16,934 bases of DNA, from positions 1 to 16,934 of the forward strand of contig JAAWCR010000147.1 of the NCBI GenBank assembly GCA_022793355.1, in the 5' to 3' direction. This document shows positions 1-8,200 of this stretch, one piece after another. This stretch comes from Lawsonibacter sp. (GTDB taxonomy: Bacteria; Bacillota; Clostridia; Oscillospirales; Oscillospiraceae). Positions within the stretch are counted from its first letter, which is position 1. Each line of letters begins with the position of its first letter. The notes below the pieces were generated by a model that searched no databases, had not been told where the DNA came from, and saw nothing but the letters and a program-made list of their open reading frames with translations. The position numbers and the translations under genes were made by a program.

Positions 1-230
1 CCGGCTTTTTTCAGCAGGTCGCGGACGGTCTCGGTGGGCTGAGCGCCGGTCTTGATCCAGGCCTGGGCCCGGTCCACATCCACCTTCAGCTCGGCAGGAT
101 CGGTAACGGGGTTATAGATGCCGATCTCCTCGATGAAACGACCGTCACGGGGATAGCGGGAGTCGGCCACCACGATGCGGTAGAAGGGGGCCTTCTTAGC
201 GCCCATGCGGCGCAGTCTGATTTTAACCAT
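1..230 (-). CDS. rpsP: 30S ribosomal protein S16 (partial, 3' end off the window)
   Basis: Ribosomal protein bS16, a small-subunit protein that binds 16S rRNA and helps 30S assembly. The minus-strand frame from the ATG at 230 begins MVKIRLRRMGAKKAPFYRIV and continues through VADSRYPRDGRFIEEIG and YNPVTDP, which is the bS16 core. Seventy-six codons are visible and no stop is reached before base 1; the family is usually about 80-90 residues, so only a few residues are missing. A strong ribosome site (GGAGGTG, complement of 238-244) lies 7 nt from the start. It is the third gene of the ylxM-ffh-rpsP order typical of Firmicutes, where khpA, rimM, trmD and rplS commonly follow. It is separated from ffh by 130 bp. 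Confidence 0.97.
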   Translation of the reverse strand, partial: MVKIRLRRMGAKKAPFYRIVVADSRYPRDGRFIEEIGIYNPVTDPAELKVDVDRAQAWIKTGAQPTETVRDLLKKA

Positions 231-360
231 GTATCTTCACCTCCAAATGAAATTGTTTCTTTATATGGAAAACACAATTTTTGTGCTTTACCCGATTCGG
301 CAGCCGACACACGCTGCATTATTGTGCGGACGGATAATATCCGCCCCTGTGGCGCTTGCT
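231..360 (-). other. ffh-rpsP intergenic spacer / rpsP leader
   Basis: A 130-bp AT-richer spacer that contrasts with the 4-bp gap between ylxM and ffh. I see no reading frame with a ribosome site other than that of rpsP. Short dyads are present: CGGAT-AAT-ATCCG at 331-343 and CACAA-TTT-TTGTG at 273-285 (5-bp arms each). Neither has the GC-rich stem plus long U-run of an intrinsic terminator, so read-through from ffh to rpsP is likely. I found no convincing -35/-10 pair. A leader role for S16 expression is possible but unsupported. Confidence 0.4.
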
Positions 361-1734
361 TTAAAACGGCATTCCGCCCATTCCGGGGAAGCCTCCCCGG
401 CCCTTTTTGCCCATCATTTTGCGCAGATTTTTGGGCATTTTGCCGCCGGAAAATTGCTTGGTCATAGCCTGAAGCATATCGAACTGCTTGAGCAGCCGGT
501 TGATGTCCACCACCTGGGTGCCGGACCCGGCGGCGATGCGCTTTTTCCGGCTGGAGTTGAGCAGTTTGGGGTCCTCCCGCTCGGCGGGGGTCATGGAGAG
601 GATAATAGCCTCCATCCGCTGGAGCAGCTTCTCGTCCATGGTGGCCCCCTCCAGGTCGCTGGCCTTGACCCCGGGGAGCATCCCCGCAATCTCGGTGAGG
701 GAACCCATATTTTTCAGCTGCTTCATCTGGTCGTAGAAGTCGGTGAGGGTGAATTTGTTCTTGCGTAGCTTCTCCTGAAGCTCCAGGGCCTTTTTCTGGT
801 CAAAATTTTGCTCCGCCTTTTCAATGAGGGAGAGCATGTCCCCCATGCCCAGGATCCGGCTGGCCATGCGGTCGGGGTGAAAGACCTCAATCTGGTCCAG
901 CTTTTCCCCCACGCCCACAAACTTAATGGGTTTGCCGGTGACCGCTTTGATGGACAGGGCTGCGCCGCCCCGGGCGTCGCCGTCCAGTTTGGTGAGCAGC
1001 ACGCCATCGATGTCCAGTGCGTCGTCAAAGGCCTTGGCGGCGTTCACTGCATCCTGGCCGATCATGGCGTCCACCACCAGCAGAATCTCGGTGGGCTCCA
1101 CGGCGGCCTTGATGGCCCGCAGCTCGTCCATCAGCTCCTCGTCCACGTGGAGCCGACCGGCGGTGTCCAGAAAGACCATGTCGTTGCCGTGCTTTCTGGC
1201 GTGCTCCAACGCCGCTTTGGCGATGTCCACCGGATTGGCCTGGCCCATCTGGAAAACGGGGATGTCCAGCTGCCTGCCCACCACCTCCAGCTGCTGGATG
1301 GCGGCGGGGCGGTAGATGTCGCAGGCGGCCAGCAGGGGCCGCTTGCCGTTCTGCTTTTTCATCAGGCCGGCCAGCTTGGCGCCGTTGGTGGTCTTGCCCG
1401 CGCCCTGAAGGCCCACCATCATTACCACCGTGGGGGGCTTGGAGGCAATCTCCAGCTTGGCGGCCGCACCGCCCATCAGCTCGGTGAGCTCCTGGTTGAC
1501 AATCTTGATAATCTGCTGGGCGGGGGAGAGGGCCTCCAGCACGTCGCTCCCCACCGCCTTCTCGGTGACCTGGGCCACGAACTGCTTGACCACCTTAAAG
1601 CTTACGTCGGCTTCCAGCAGGGCCAGGCGGATCTCCCGCATGGCCTCCTTCACGTCGGCCTCGGACAGCCGGCCCTTGCCCCGCAGCTTCTTAAAGGCGG
1701 CGGACAGCTTTTCAGAAAGTCCTTCAAATGCCAT
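361..1734 (-). CDS. ffh: Signal recognition particle protein Ffh (SRP54)
   Basis: GTPase subunit of the signal recognition particle. It binds signal sequences as they leave the ribosome and, with the SRP receptor FtsY, delivers nascent membrane proteins to the translocon; it acts with 4.5S/6S scRNA. The 457 residues fit the family. Visible parts: helical N domain (about 1-90), the G1 P-loop GLQGAGKTT at 108-116, the DTAGR motif at 190-194, TKLDGDARGG at 248-257, then the methionine-rich M domain (about 300-440) with the SRP-RNA-binding stretch SSRKKRIAAGSG at 394-405. The tail is a Gly/Met-rich segment (GGFPGMGGMPF). The start at 1734 has a GGAG ribosome site inside the end of ylxM, and only 4 bp separate the two genes, so they are cotranscribed and probably translationally coupled. 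Confidence 0.98.
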   Translation of the reverse strand: MAFEGLSEKLSAAFKKLRGKGRLSEADVKEAMREIRLALLEADVSFKVVKQFVAQVTEKAVGSDVLEALSPAQQIIKIVNQELTELMGGAAAKLEIASKPPTVVMMVGLQGAGKTTNGAKLAGLMKKQNGKRPLLAACDIYRPAAIQQLEVVGRQLDIPVFQMGQANPVDIAKAALEHARKHGNDMVFLDTAGRLHVDEELMDELRAIKAAVEPTEILLVVDAMIGQDAVNAAKAFDDALDIDGVLLTKLDGDARGGAALSIKAVTGKPIKFVGVGEKLDQIEVFHPDRMASRILGMGDMLSLIEKAEQNFDQKKALELQEKLRKNKFTLTDFYDQMKQLKNMGSLTEIAGMLPGVKASDLEGATMDEKLLQRMEAIILSMTPAEREDPKLLNSSRKKRIAAGSGTQVVDINRLLKQFDMLQAMTKQFSGGKMPKNLRKMMGKKGRGGFPGMGGMPF

Positions 1735-1738
1735 GGGC

Positions 1739-2104
1739 TTACTCCTTCAGCAGGATATCGGCGGCGTCCCGGACCCGGAGGGCCAGGGTCTCCAGCTCCA
1801 CGCTGTCCATCCGGGCGGTCAGCTCCGCCATCCGGGCGGCGTCCTTGTAAAGCTGCTCTAGCTGGGCGCGCATGGTGTGGAACCGCTTGATGAGCTTGGT
1901 CTTGTCCTCCAGCTCGGTGAGGACGCCCTCGGCCCGGACAATCACATCCCGGACACCCTGGCGGGTGATGCCGTAGTTCTCGGCAATTTCCCCCAGGGAG
2001 AGGTCCTCGTTGTAGTACAGGTCGTAAAACTCCTTCTGGCGGTCCGTCAGAACATCGCCGTAGAAATCGAAGAGCATGGTCATGCGATAGGCCTGACTTT
2101 TCAT
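1739..2104 (-). CDS. ylxM: YlxM family putative DNA-binding protein (UPF0122)
   Basis: Small helix-turn-helix protein almost always encoded upstream of ffh in Firmicutes. It has been linked to SRP function, but its exact role is not settled. The 121-residue product carries the family signature MTMLFDFYGDVLTDRQKEF (residues 8-26) followed by LSLGEIAENYGITRQGVRD (36-54), a sigma-70 region-4-like HTH at about residues 20-65. A charged, probably coiled-coil C-terminal half follows. The start at 2104 is preceded by AAGGAGGT (AGGAGG, complement of 2115-2120). It is the first gene of the ylxM-ffh-rpsP operon, whose promoter lies at 2188-2160 with an inverted repeat over the predicted start site. Autoregulation through that repeat is a testable guess, not something the sequence proves. 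Confidence 0.93.
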   Translation of the reverse strand: MKSQAYRMTMLFDFYGDVLTDRQKEFYDLYYNEDLSLGEIAENYGITRQGVRDVIVRAEGVLTELEDKTKLIKRFHTMRAQLEQLYKDAARMAELTARMDSVELETLALRVRDAADILLKE

Positions 2105-2128
2105 GGAGCTGCGACCTCCTTACTGCAA

Positions 2129-2156
2129 AAATGTAAAGGCGAATAACTTTACATTT
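2129..2156. repeat. 10-bp perfect inverted repeat over the ylxM transcription start
   Basis: Arms AAATGTAAAG (2129-2138) and CTTTACATTT (2147-2156) are exact reverse complements separated by 8 bp. The dyad begins 3 bp downstream of the -10 box and spans about -3 to +25 of the predicted ylxM transcript. This is a classic operator position. Alternatively, about 7 bp of it could form a hairpin at the extreme 5' end of the mRNA. There is no terminator-like U-run. I do not recognise the regulator. Confidence 0.8.
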
Positions 2157-2159
2157 GAG

Positions 2160-2188
2160 AGCATACCACATTTTGCCCCGTTTGTCAA
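2160..2188 (-). promoter_or_regulatory. Promoter of the ylxM-ffh-rpsP operon
   Basis: On the minus strand: a perfect -35 TTGACA (complement of 2183-2188), a 17-bp spacer (2166-2182) and a -10 TATGCT (complement of 2160-2165). This is a near-consensus sigma-A promoter. The predicted start is near 2153, giving a leader of about 49 nt before ylxM. Confidence 0.85.
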
Positions 2189-2198
2189 GCCGAAATAC

Positions 2199-2229
2199 TT
2201 GACGACCCCCGGCTTTCTTTTGGTATATT
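2199..2229 (+). promoter_or_regulatory. Promoter of the cyclic glucan synthase gene
   Basis: -35 TTGACG at 2199-2204 and an extended -10, TGG plus TATATT, with the hexamer at 2224-2229. The spacer is 19 bp, longer than optimal, but the TGn extension would compensate. The predicted start is near 2236, leaving a leader of about 49 nt. The -35 is only 10 bp from the -35 of the divergent ylxM promoter, so two polymerases could hardly bind at the same time. Confidence 0.65.
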
Positions 2230-2245
2230 CCGCCATAGCCGGGGG
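2206..2245. repeat. 9-bp perfect inverted repeat bracketing the glucan synthase -10 box
   Basis: Arms CCCCCGGCT (2206-2214) and AGCCGGGGG (2237-2245) are exact reverse complements, 31 bp centre to centre, close to three helical turns. One arm lies in the promoter spacer just after the -35; the other starts at the predicted transcription start. This layout would suit a repressor that bridges the -10. The repeat itself is certain, its function inferred. Confidence 0.75.
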
Positions 2246-2284
2246 AAAAATGAACGGGACTATGCCACTGGGAGGTATTTTCCT

Positions 2285-5200
2285 ATGAACACCCCACATG
2301 TCCCCATGGACGACGCCCATTTAAAAAAATACGCCGCCAACGCTGCCAAAGAGGCCGAACCGGAGGGAACGGTCTCCTGCCGCGGGCTGTCCAGGGCGCT
2401 GGGCAGGAATCTGCGCCAGGTTCGCCGGGTCCGGGAGGCGCTGAACGCCTGGAGCTCCGGCCAGTCCAATCTGCCCGGGGCGGTGGAATGGCTGCTGGAT
2501 AACCACTATCTGGCCATCCGGGAGGGAGAACGGGCCAGGAGCGCGTTTCGGGGCGGCAGGCCTCTCCGAGGGACGCGGCGGGGCCCCGCTCTGCTCCAGC
2601 TGTGCGCCCGGAGTGCTTTGTGGGCGGTGCCCGACTTGGACCAGGGCCGGCTGGCCCTGTTTCTGGAGGGCTTTCAGTCGGTGTGTCCGCTGACTGAGCG
2701 GGAGCTGTCCCTGCTGGTCCCTGCCCTGACGGAGGGGCTGACGGCGCGGCTGGCCGGATTGTGCGGCGACCTGGAGGCCCTGAAGGAGAACCGGGTGCCC
2801 CCAGAGGAGGCGGGGGCGGCCTTCACCGCCCTGCGGGCCCTGTCCGGGGCAGAGTGGACTGCCCTTTTGGAGGGGGCGAGCCGGGTAGAACGGGTGCTGG
2901 CCCGAGACCCCTCCGGTCACTATCCCCACATGGACGAGGATACCCGCCGCCGCTACCGGCAGCGGGTCTGCCGGCTGGCGAGACAGTACCGCCTGGAGGA
3001 GGGGCAGGCAGCCCGTCAGGCGGTGGAGCTGGCCCAGAGGGGGGAGGGCCCTCGGAGGCATGTGGGCTGGTATCTCTACCGGGAACCCCTGGGGAGGGAG
3101 GAGCGCCGACGATCCGGGGTGAGCTACGGGCTGGCCGTGCTGGGACTGTCCCTCCTTGTGGCCCTGGCCCTGTGGCGGGCGGCGGGAACGCCCCTGGCCG
3201 CCGTTTTGCTCCTTCTGCCCCTGTCCGACATTGTGAAAAACGGGCTGGATTTTCTCCTGGTCCGGCTGGTGCCCCCCCGCCCTGTGCCCAAAATGGAGCT
3301 GGAGGGGGGGATCCCCAAAGAGGGGAGAAGCCTGTGCGTGGTGGTGTCCCTCCTCACCGGGGAGGACAGCGGACCTAAGCTGGCGGCTTTGCTGGAGCGC
3401 TACCGCCTGGCCAACCGGGATGCGGGGCCCGAGCTGCGCCTGGGCATACTGGCCGATCTGCCCGACAGCGGGACCCCCATGGGGAAGGAGGGGGCCGCCT
3501 GGATGGACAGCGCCCGCCGGGCGGTGGACCGCCTGAATGAGAAGTACGGCGGCGGCTTCTACCTCTTTTTCCGCACACCGGCTTTCAGTAAGCGGGACGA
3601 GCGCTATATGGGCTGGGAGCGGAAGCGGGGGGCCCTCACCGAGCTGGTCCGGCTGTTAAAGGGGAAGCGGGCCAGGCTGGAGGTGAAGGCGGGGGAGAAG
3701 GACTGGCTGCGTCAGGTGAGATACGTCATCACGCTGGATTCGGATACCAGCCTGAACGTGGGCGCCGCCCGGGAGCTCACCGGGGCCATGCTCCACCCCC
3801 TGAACCAGCCGGTCATCGACCCCAAAAAGAAAATTGTCACCTCCGGGCACGCCCTGTTCCAGCCCCGGGTGGCGGTGGAGCTGGAGGCAGCGAACAAGTC
3901 CTTCTTTGCCAAACTATTTGGTGGGCTGGGGGGCGTTGACCCCTACGGCTCAACCGCCAGCGACGTGTACCACGACCTCTTCGACCAGGGCACCTACACC
4001 GGCAAGGGCGTCTTTTCAGTGGACGCCTTTTACGCCTGCCTCAACGACCGCTTTCCCGATAACGCCATTCTTTCCCACGACCTGCTGGAGGGCAGCTACC
4101 TCCGGGCGGGGCTGCTGGGGGAGGTGGAGCTCACCGATGGCTGTCCCTGGCAGGTCTATGGCTACTACGCCCGCCTCCACCGCTGGATTCGCGGGGACTG
4201 GCAGCTGCTGCCCTGGTTAGGGAAGCGAGTCCCCAACGGCCGGGGCGGGCGGGAGGTGAACCCTTTGCCCCCCCTGGCAAGGTGGAAGCTTCTGGACAAT
4301 CTGCGCCGGTCCCTCTCCCCGGTGTTTACCCTGCTCACCCTGGTACTGGGCATGTGCTTCTCCGGCCGGGTCTTTGCCTGGGCGGGAGGCATTGCGGTGC
4401 TGGCCGCCGCCTCCAATCTGCTGTTGTCCGGGGCGGAGCTGGCGGTGCGGCGCAGCGGCAAACGGCGGCGGTATCACTCCACCGTTATTGCCGGGCTGGC
4501 GGGGGCCATATTGCAGACGGCTATCCAGCTGATCTTCCTGCCCTATCAGGCCTATGTCTCCCTCACCGCCATCTCCGCTGCCCTGTGGCGGATGGCCGTC
4601 TCCCATAAGAACCTCCTGGCCTGGATCACCGCTGCGCAGACGGAGAGGGGGAAGGGGAGCGTCCCGTTTTACTACAAAAAAGCTTGGTTTTCGGCGGCGG
4701 TGGGGTGTTTGGTGGTGATTTTGGCCCAGCTGCGCATTGGAAAGGCGGTGGGTGTGGTCTGGCTGCTGGCCCCTGCCCTAGCCTGGGCGGTGAGCCGTCC
4801 CACCCGCCGGGAGCGGGCTCTGCCTCCCGCTGACCGGGCCTTTTTGCTCCACCAGGCCGCGTTGATCTGGCGGTATTTTGACAAATTCCTCCGAGAGGAG
4901 GACCACTGGCTTCCCCCGGACAACTGGCAGGAGCAGCCCGGCCCCGTCCTGGCCCGGCGGACCTCCCCCACCAACATCGGCATGGCCCTGTTGTCCGCCA
5001 TGGCGGCGGCGGATCTGGAGCTGACGCCCCGTAAACGGGCGGTGGAGCTGATTTCCCACATTCTGGACACGGTGGAGGGGCTGGACAAATGGAACGGACA
5101 CCTGTACAACTGGTACGACACCGCCACGGGAAAACCCCTCCATCCCCGTTATGTGTCTACGGTGGACAGCGGCAACCTGCGGGGGTGCCTCATCGCCCTG

Positions 5201-8200
5201 CGGGAGGGGCTGTACCAGTGGGGGGAGGACGTGATGGCCCGGCGGGCGGAGGTCCTGTCAAGGGCGATGGACTGTGCTCCGCTGTTTGACCGGGAGCGGC
5301 GGCTGTTTTCCATCGGCTATGAGGTGGAACAGGACCGGCTTACCGACGGGTACTACGACCTCATGGCCAGCGAGGCCCGGCAGACCAGCTTTATTTCGGT
5401 GGCGCTGGGGGAGGCCCCTGCCCGCCACTGGCGGCGGCTGGGGCGGATGCTGCTGGGGGACAACGACTACTGCGGCATGGCCTCCTGGACGGGCACCATG
5501 TTTGAGTATTTTATGCCCAACCTCCTTCTGCCCTGCGAGCCCAATTCCTTCCTCTATGAGACCCTGGCCTACTGCGTCTACGCACAGAAGCGGCGGGGCA
5601 GCAAGACCAAACGCCCCTGGGGTATCTCCGAGTCCGGGTTTTATGCCTTTGACCCGGGGATGAATTACCAGTACAAGGCCCATGGCGTGCAGTCCCTGGG
5701 GCTGAAGCGGGGGCTGGACACCGAGCTGGTGGTGTCCCCTTATTCCTCCTTTCTGGCCCTGCCCTTGGCCCCCCGGAGCGCGCTGAGAAACCTCCGCCGC
5801 CTGCGGGATATGGGGCTGGAGGGGCGGTACGGCCTCTATGAGGCGGTGGACTACACCCCCGCCCGTCTTACCGGGAGCGAGGACTATGAGGTGGTGCGCT
5901 CCTATATGTCCCATCACCTGGGTATGAGCCTGGTGGCCATTGACAATGCCCTGCGGGACAACGTGATGCCTCGGCGCTTTATGAAGGACTGCGACATGTC
6001 GGCCTATCGGGAGCTGCTTCAGGAGCGGGTGCCGGTGGGCGCCCCCATTATGAAGCAGGAAGAGCGGGAGTTCCCTGCCCGGCTCCGCCCCGCCGCCGGG
6101 CCCGCCCTGGAGCGGGAGGGGGAGGGGTTTGGACGAAACCATCCCCGGTGCCACCTGCTGTCCAACGGGACCTACAGTGTGCTGGCCTGTGATAACGGCC
6201 TGGTTTGCGCCAAGGCGGGGGAGCTGGCGGTGACCCTGGCAAGGCCGGGGGAATACTGCGCCCCCGCCGGGGTGTCCGTCTTTTTCAATGGCCCCGGCGG
6301 CCTGGATGGACTGACTCCCGCCCCCCTGTATCAGAGCGGCAGGGCCTTCCGCTGGGAGTTTGACGCCGGGGGAGCGGCCTGGCGGTTTGACAGGGACGGC
6401 CTGTCCGCCCGGATTGCCCTGGCCGTTCCCCGAAGAGAGAACGGAGAACTGCGCCGGGTGGAACTGATTTGGCGGGGCAAAAATCGACTGGAAGGGGAAC
6501 TGCTGTTCTATCTGGAACCAGTGCTCTGCCCGCAGCGGGACTTTGACGCCCACCCTGCCTTCTCCCGTCTGTTTCTGGAGTGCTCCGCCGAGGGGAACAC
6601 GGCCCTGTTTCACCGCCGACCCCGGGGGACGGAGGAGGGGGCGTACCTCTGCGCCCTCTGGACGGGGGAGGAGACCACGGCCAGCCTGGACCGGGCCGCG
6701 GCCCTGGGCCGGGGCGGGCTGCGGGCCCTGTCCGGCCGGAAGCCGGGGCCGCTGGAAGCCGGAGCCGGGTCCGATCCCTGCCTGATGGTTCGGATTCCGG
6801 TCTCCCTGGCCCCGGGAGAGCGAAAGAGCTTCTCCCTGGCCCTGGCCCTTGGAGACGGCCCCGAGGCAGCTCAGGCGGGAGCCCGGCGGATGCTGGAGGG
6901 CAAGGACGGGGGCTCCGCCTCCCTGGCCCCTGTGGTGCAGAAGCTGGCCCTCGACGAGGGGGAGGCGCTGGCGGCGTTCGAGCTGCTCTCCTGGCTGGCG
7001 GCGGCGGAGGCCGGGCAGGACCGCCCGCCTCAGAATACCCTGTGGCCCTTTGGTATCTCGGGGGACGTGCCCATCGCCGCCGGGCAGGTGTCCGGCCCGG
7101 AGGAGGTGGAGCGGGCCGCGCTGTGGTGCCGCTGGCACCGGCTGCTTGTCCAGGGGGGCTTCCCCTTCGACCTGGTACTTTTACTGGAGGAGGGGGGAGA
7201 CTACCGACGCCCCCTCCGCTCCGCGCTGCTGGAGGAGCTGAAAAAGCTAGGGGCAGAATCCGCTCTGGGGGCCAGGGGAGGCGTTCACCTGGCGGACGCC
7301 TCCGCCGCCCCGGCGGTGCTGGCCTGGGCGAAGGCGGTACTGCCGGTGGAGCCCGACCACCCAGGCGGGCCATCCGAATCCATCGCGCCCCCGCCCCCGT
7401 TGGCGCTCTCCCCGGGACCCGCCCCCTGGACGATGGAGGGAGACCGGGTGACCATCCGCTGCGGGGATCGGCTGCCGCCGGTGGGCTGGACCCAGGTGCT
7501 GTGCAATGCGGAATTCGGCTGGCTCACCGACGAGACGGGGGCGGGTCTGCTCTGGTCGGGGGGCAACGCCCGGGAGGGAAAGCTGGCCCCCTGGGCCAAC
7601 GACCCCCTGGCCGTGGGCGGCCAGGAGAAGATACTGGTGAGCGTGGACGGACAGGACTTCTCTCCATTTGCTGCCGGGGACGGCCTGTCCTGTACCGTCA
7701 CCTACGGCCCCGGATTTGCCCGGTGGGAGAAGGCGTTGCCCGGGGGACGCCTGACTGCCGAGGGCTTTGTCCCAACAAACGAAAACCGCCGCATTCTCCG
7801 CTTTGCCCTGACCGGGGCTTCTGGAAGGCTCAGCTGCCAGATGGGGGAGGAGGAGCCCGTCTCCGCCCCGCTGCAAGACGGACAGAGCCTGTCCCTGGTG
7901 ACCAAGGAGAAGGAGGGGAAGCCCTGTTCCCGCTTTTTCCGGGAGGAATTTCAGGTGGAGGAGGAGAAAACCCTCCTCTGGTGGCGGGAAAAGGCGTCGT
8001 CCCTCACGGTGCGGACCCCCGACAAGGCCCTGGATCGGTATCTGAGCGGCTGGTGCCTTTACCAGGTGATTGCCTGCCGGCTTATGGCCCGCACCAGCCT
8101 GTATCAAAACGGCGGGGCCTTCGGCTTCCGGGACCAGCTTCAGGACGCGGCCTCCCTGCTGTACACCTGGCCGGAGCGGACCCGGGAGCAGCTGCTGCTG

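Noticed and set aside
808..1890. A 360-codon plus-strand frame opposite ffh and ylxM
   Set aside because: Composition (His/Gln/Leu/Gly-rich) is that of an antisense shadow, and ffh and ylxM on the other strand are unambiguous.
2103..2288. A 61-codon plus-strand frame across the divergent promoter region
   Set aside because: It has no ribosome site, covers both promoters and their dyads, and overlaps the start of the glucan synthase gene.
5258..7138. A 626-codon open frame on the minus strand opposite the glucan synthase gene
   Set aside because: It is Pro/Gly/Arg/Gln-rich low-complexity translation with no recognisable domain, antisense to a continuous well-conserved gene. GC-rich codon bias leaves such frames open.
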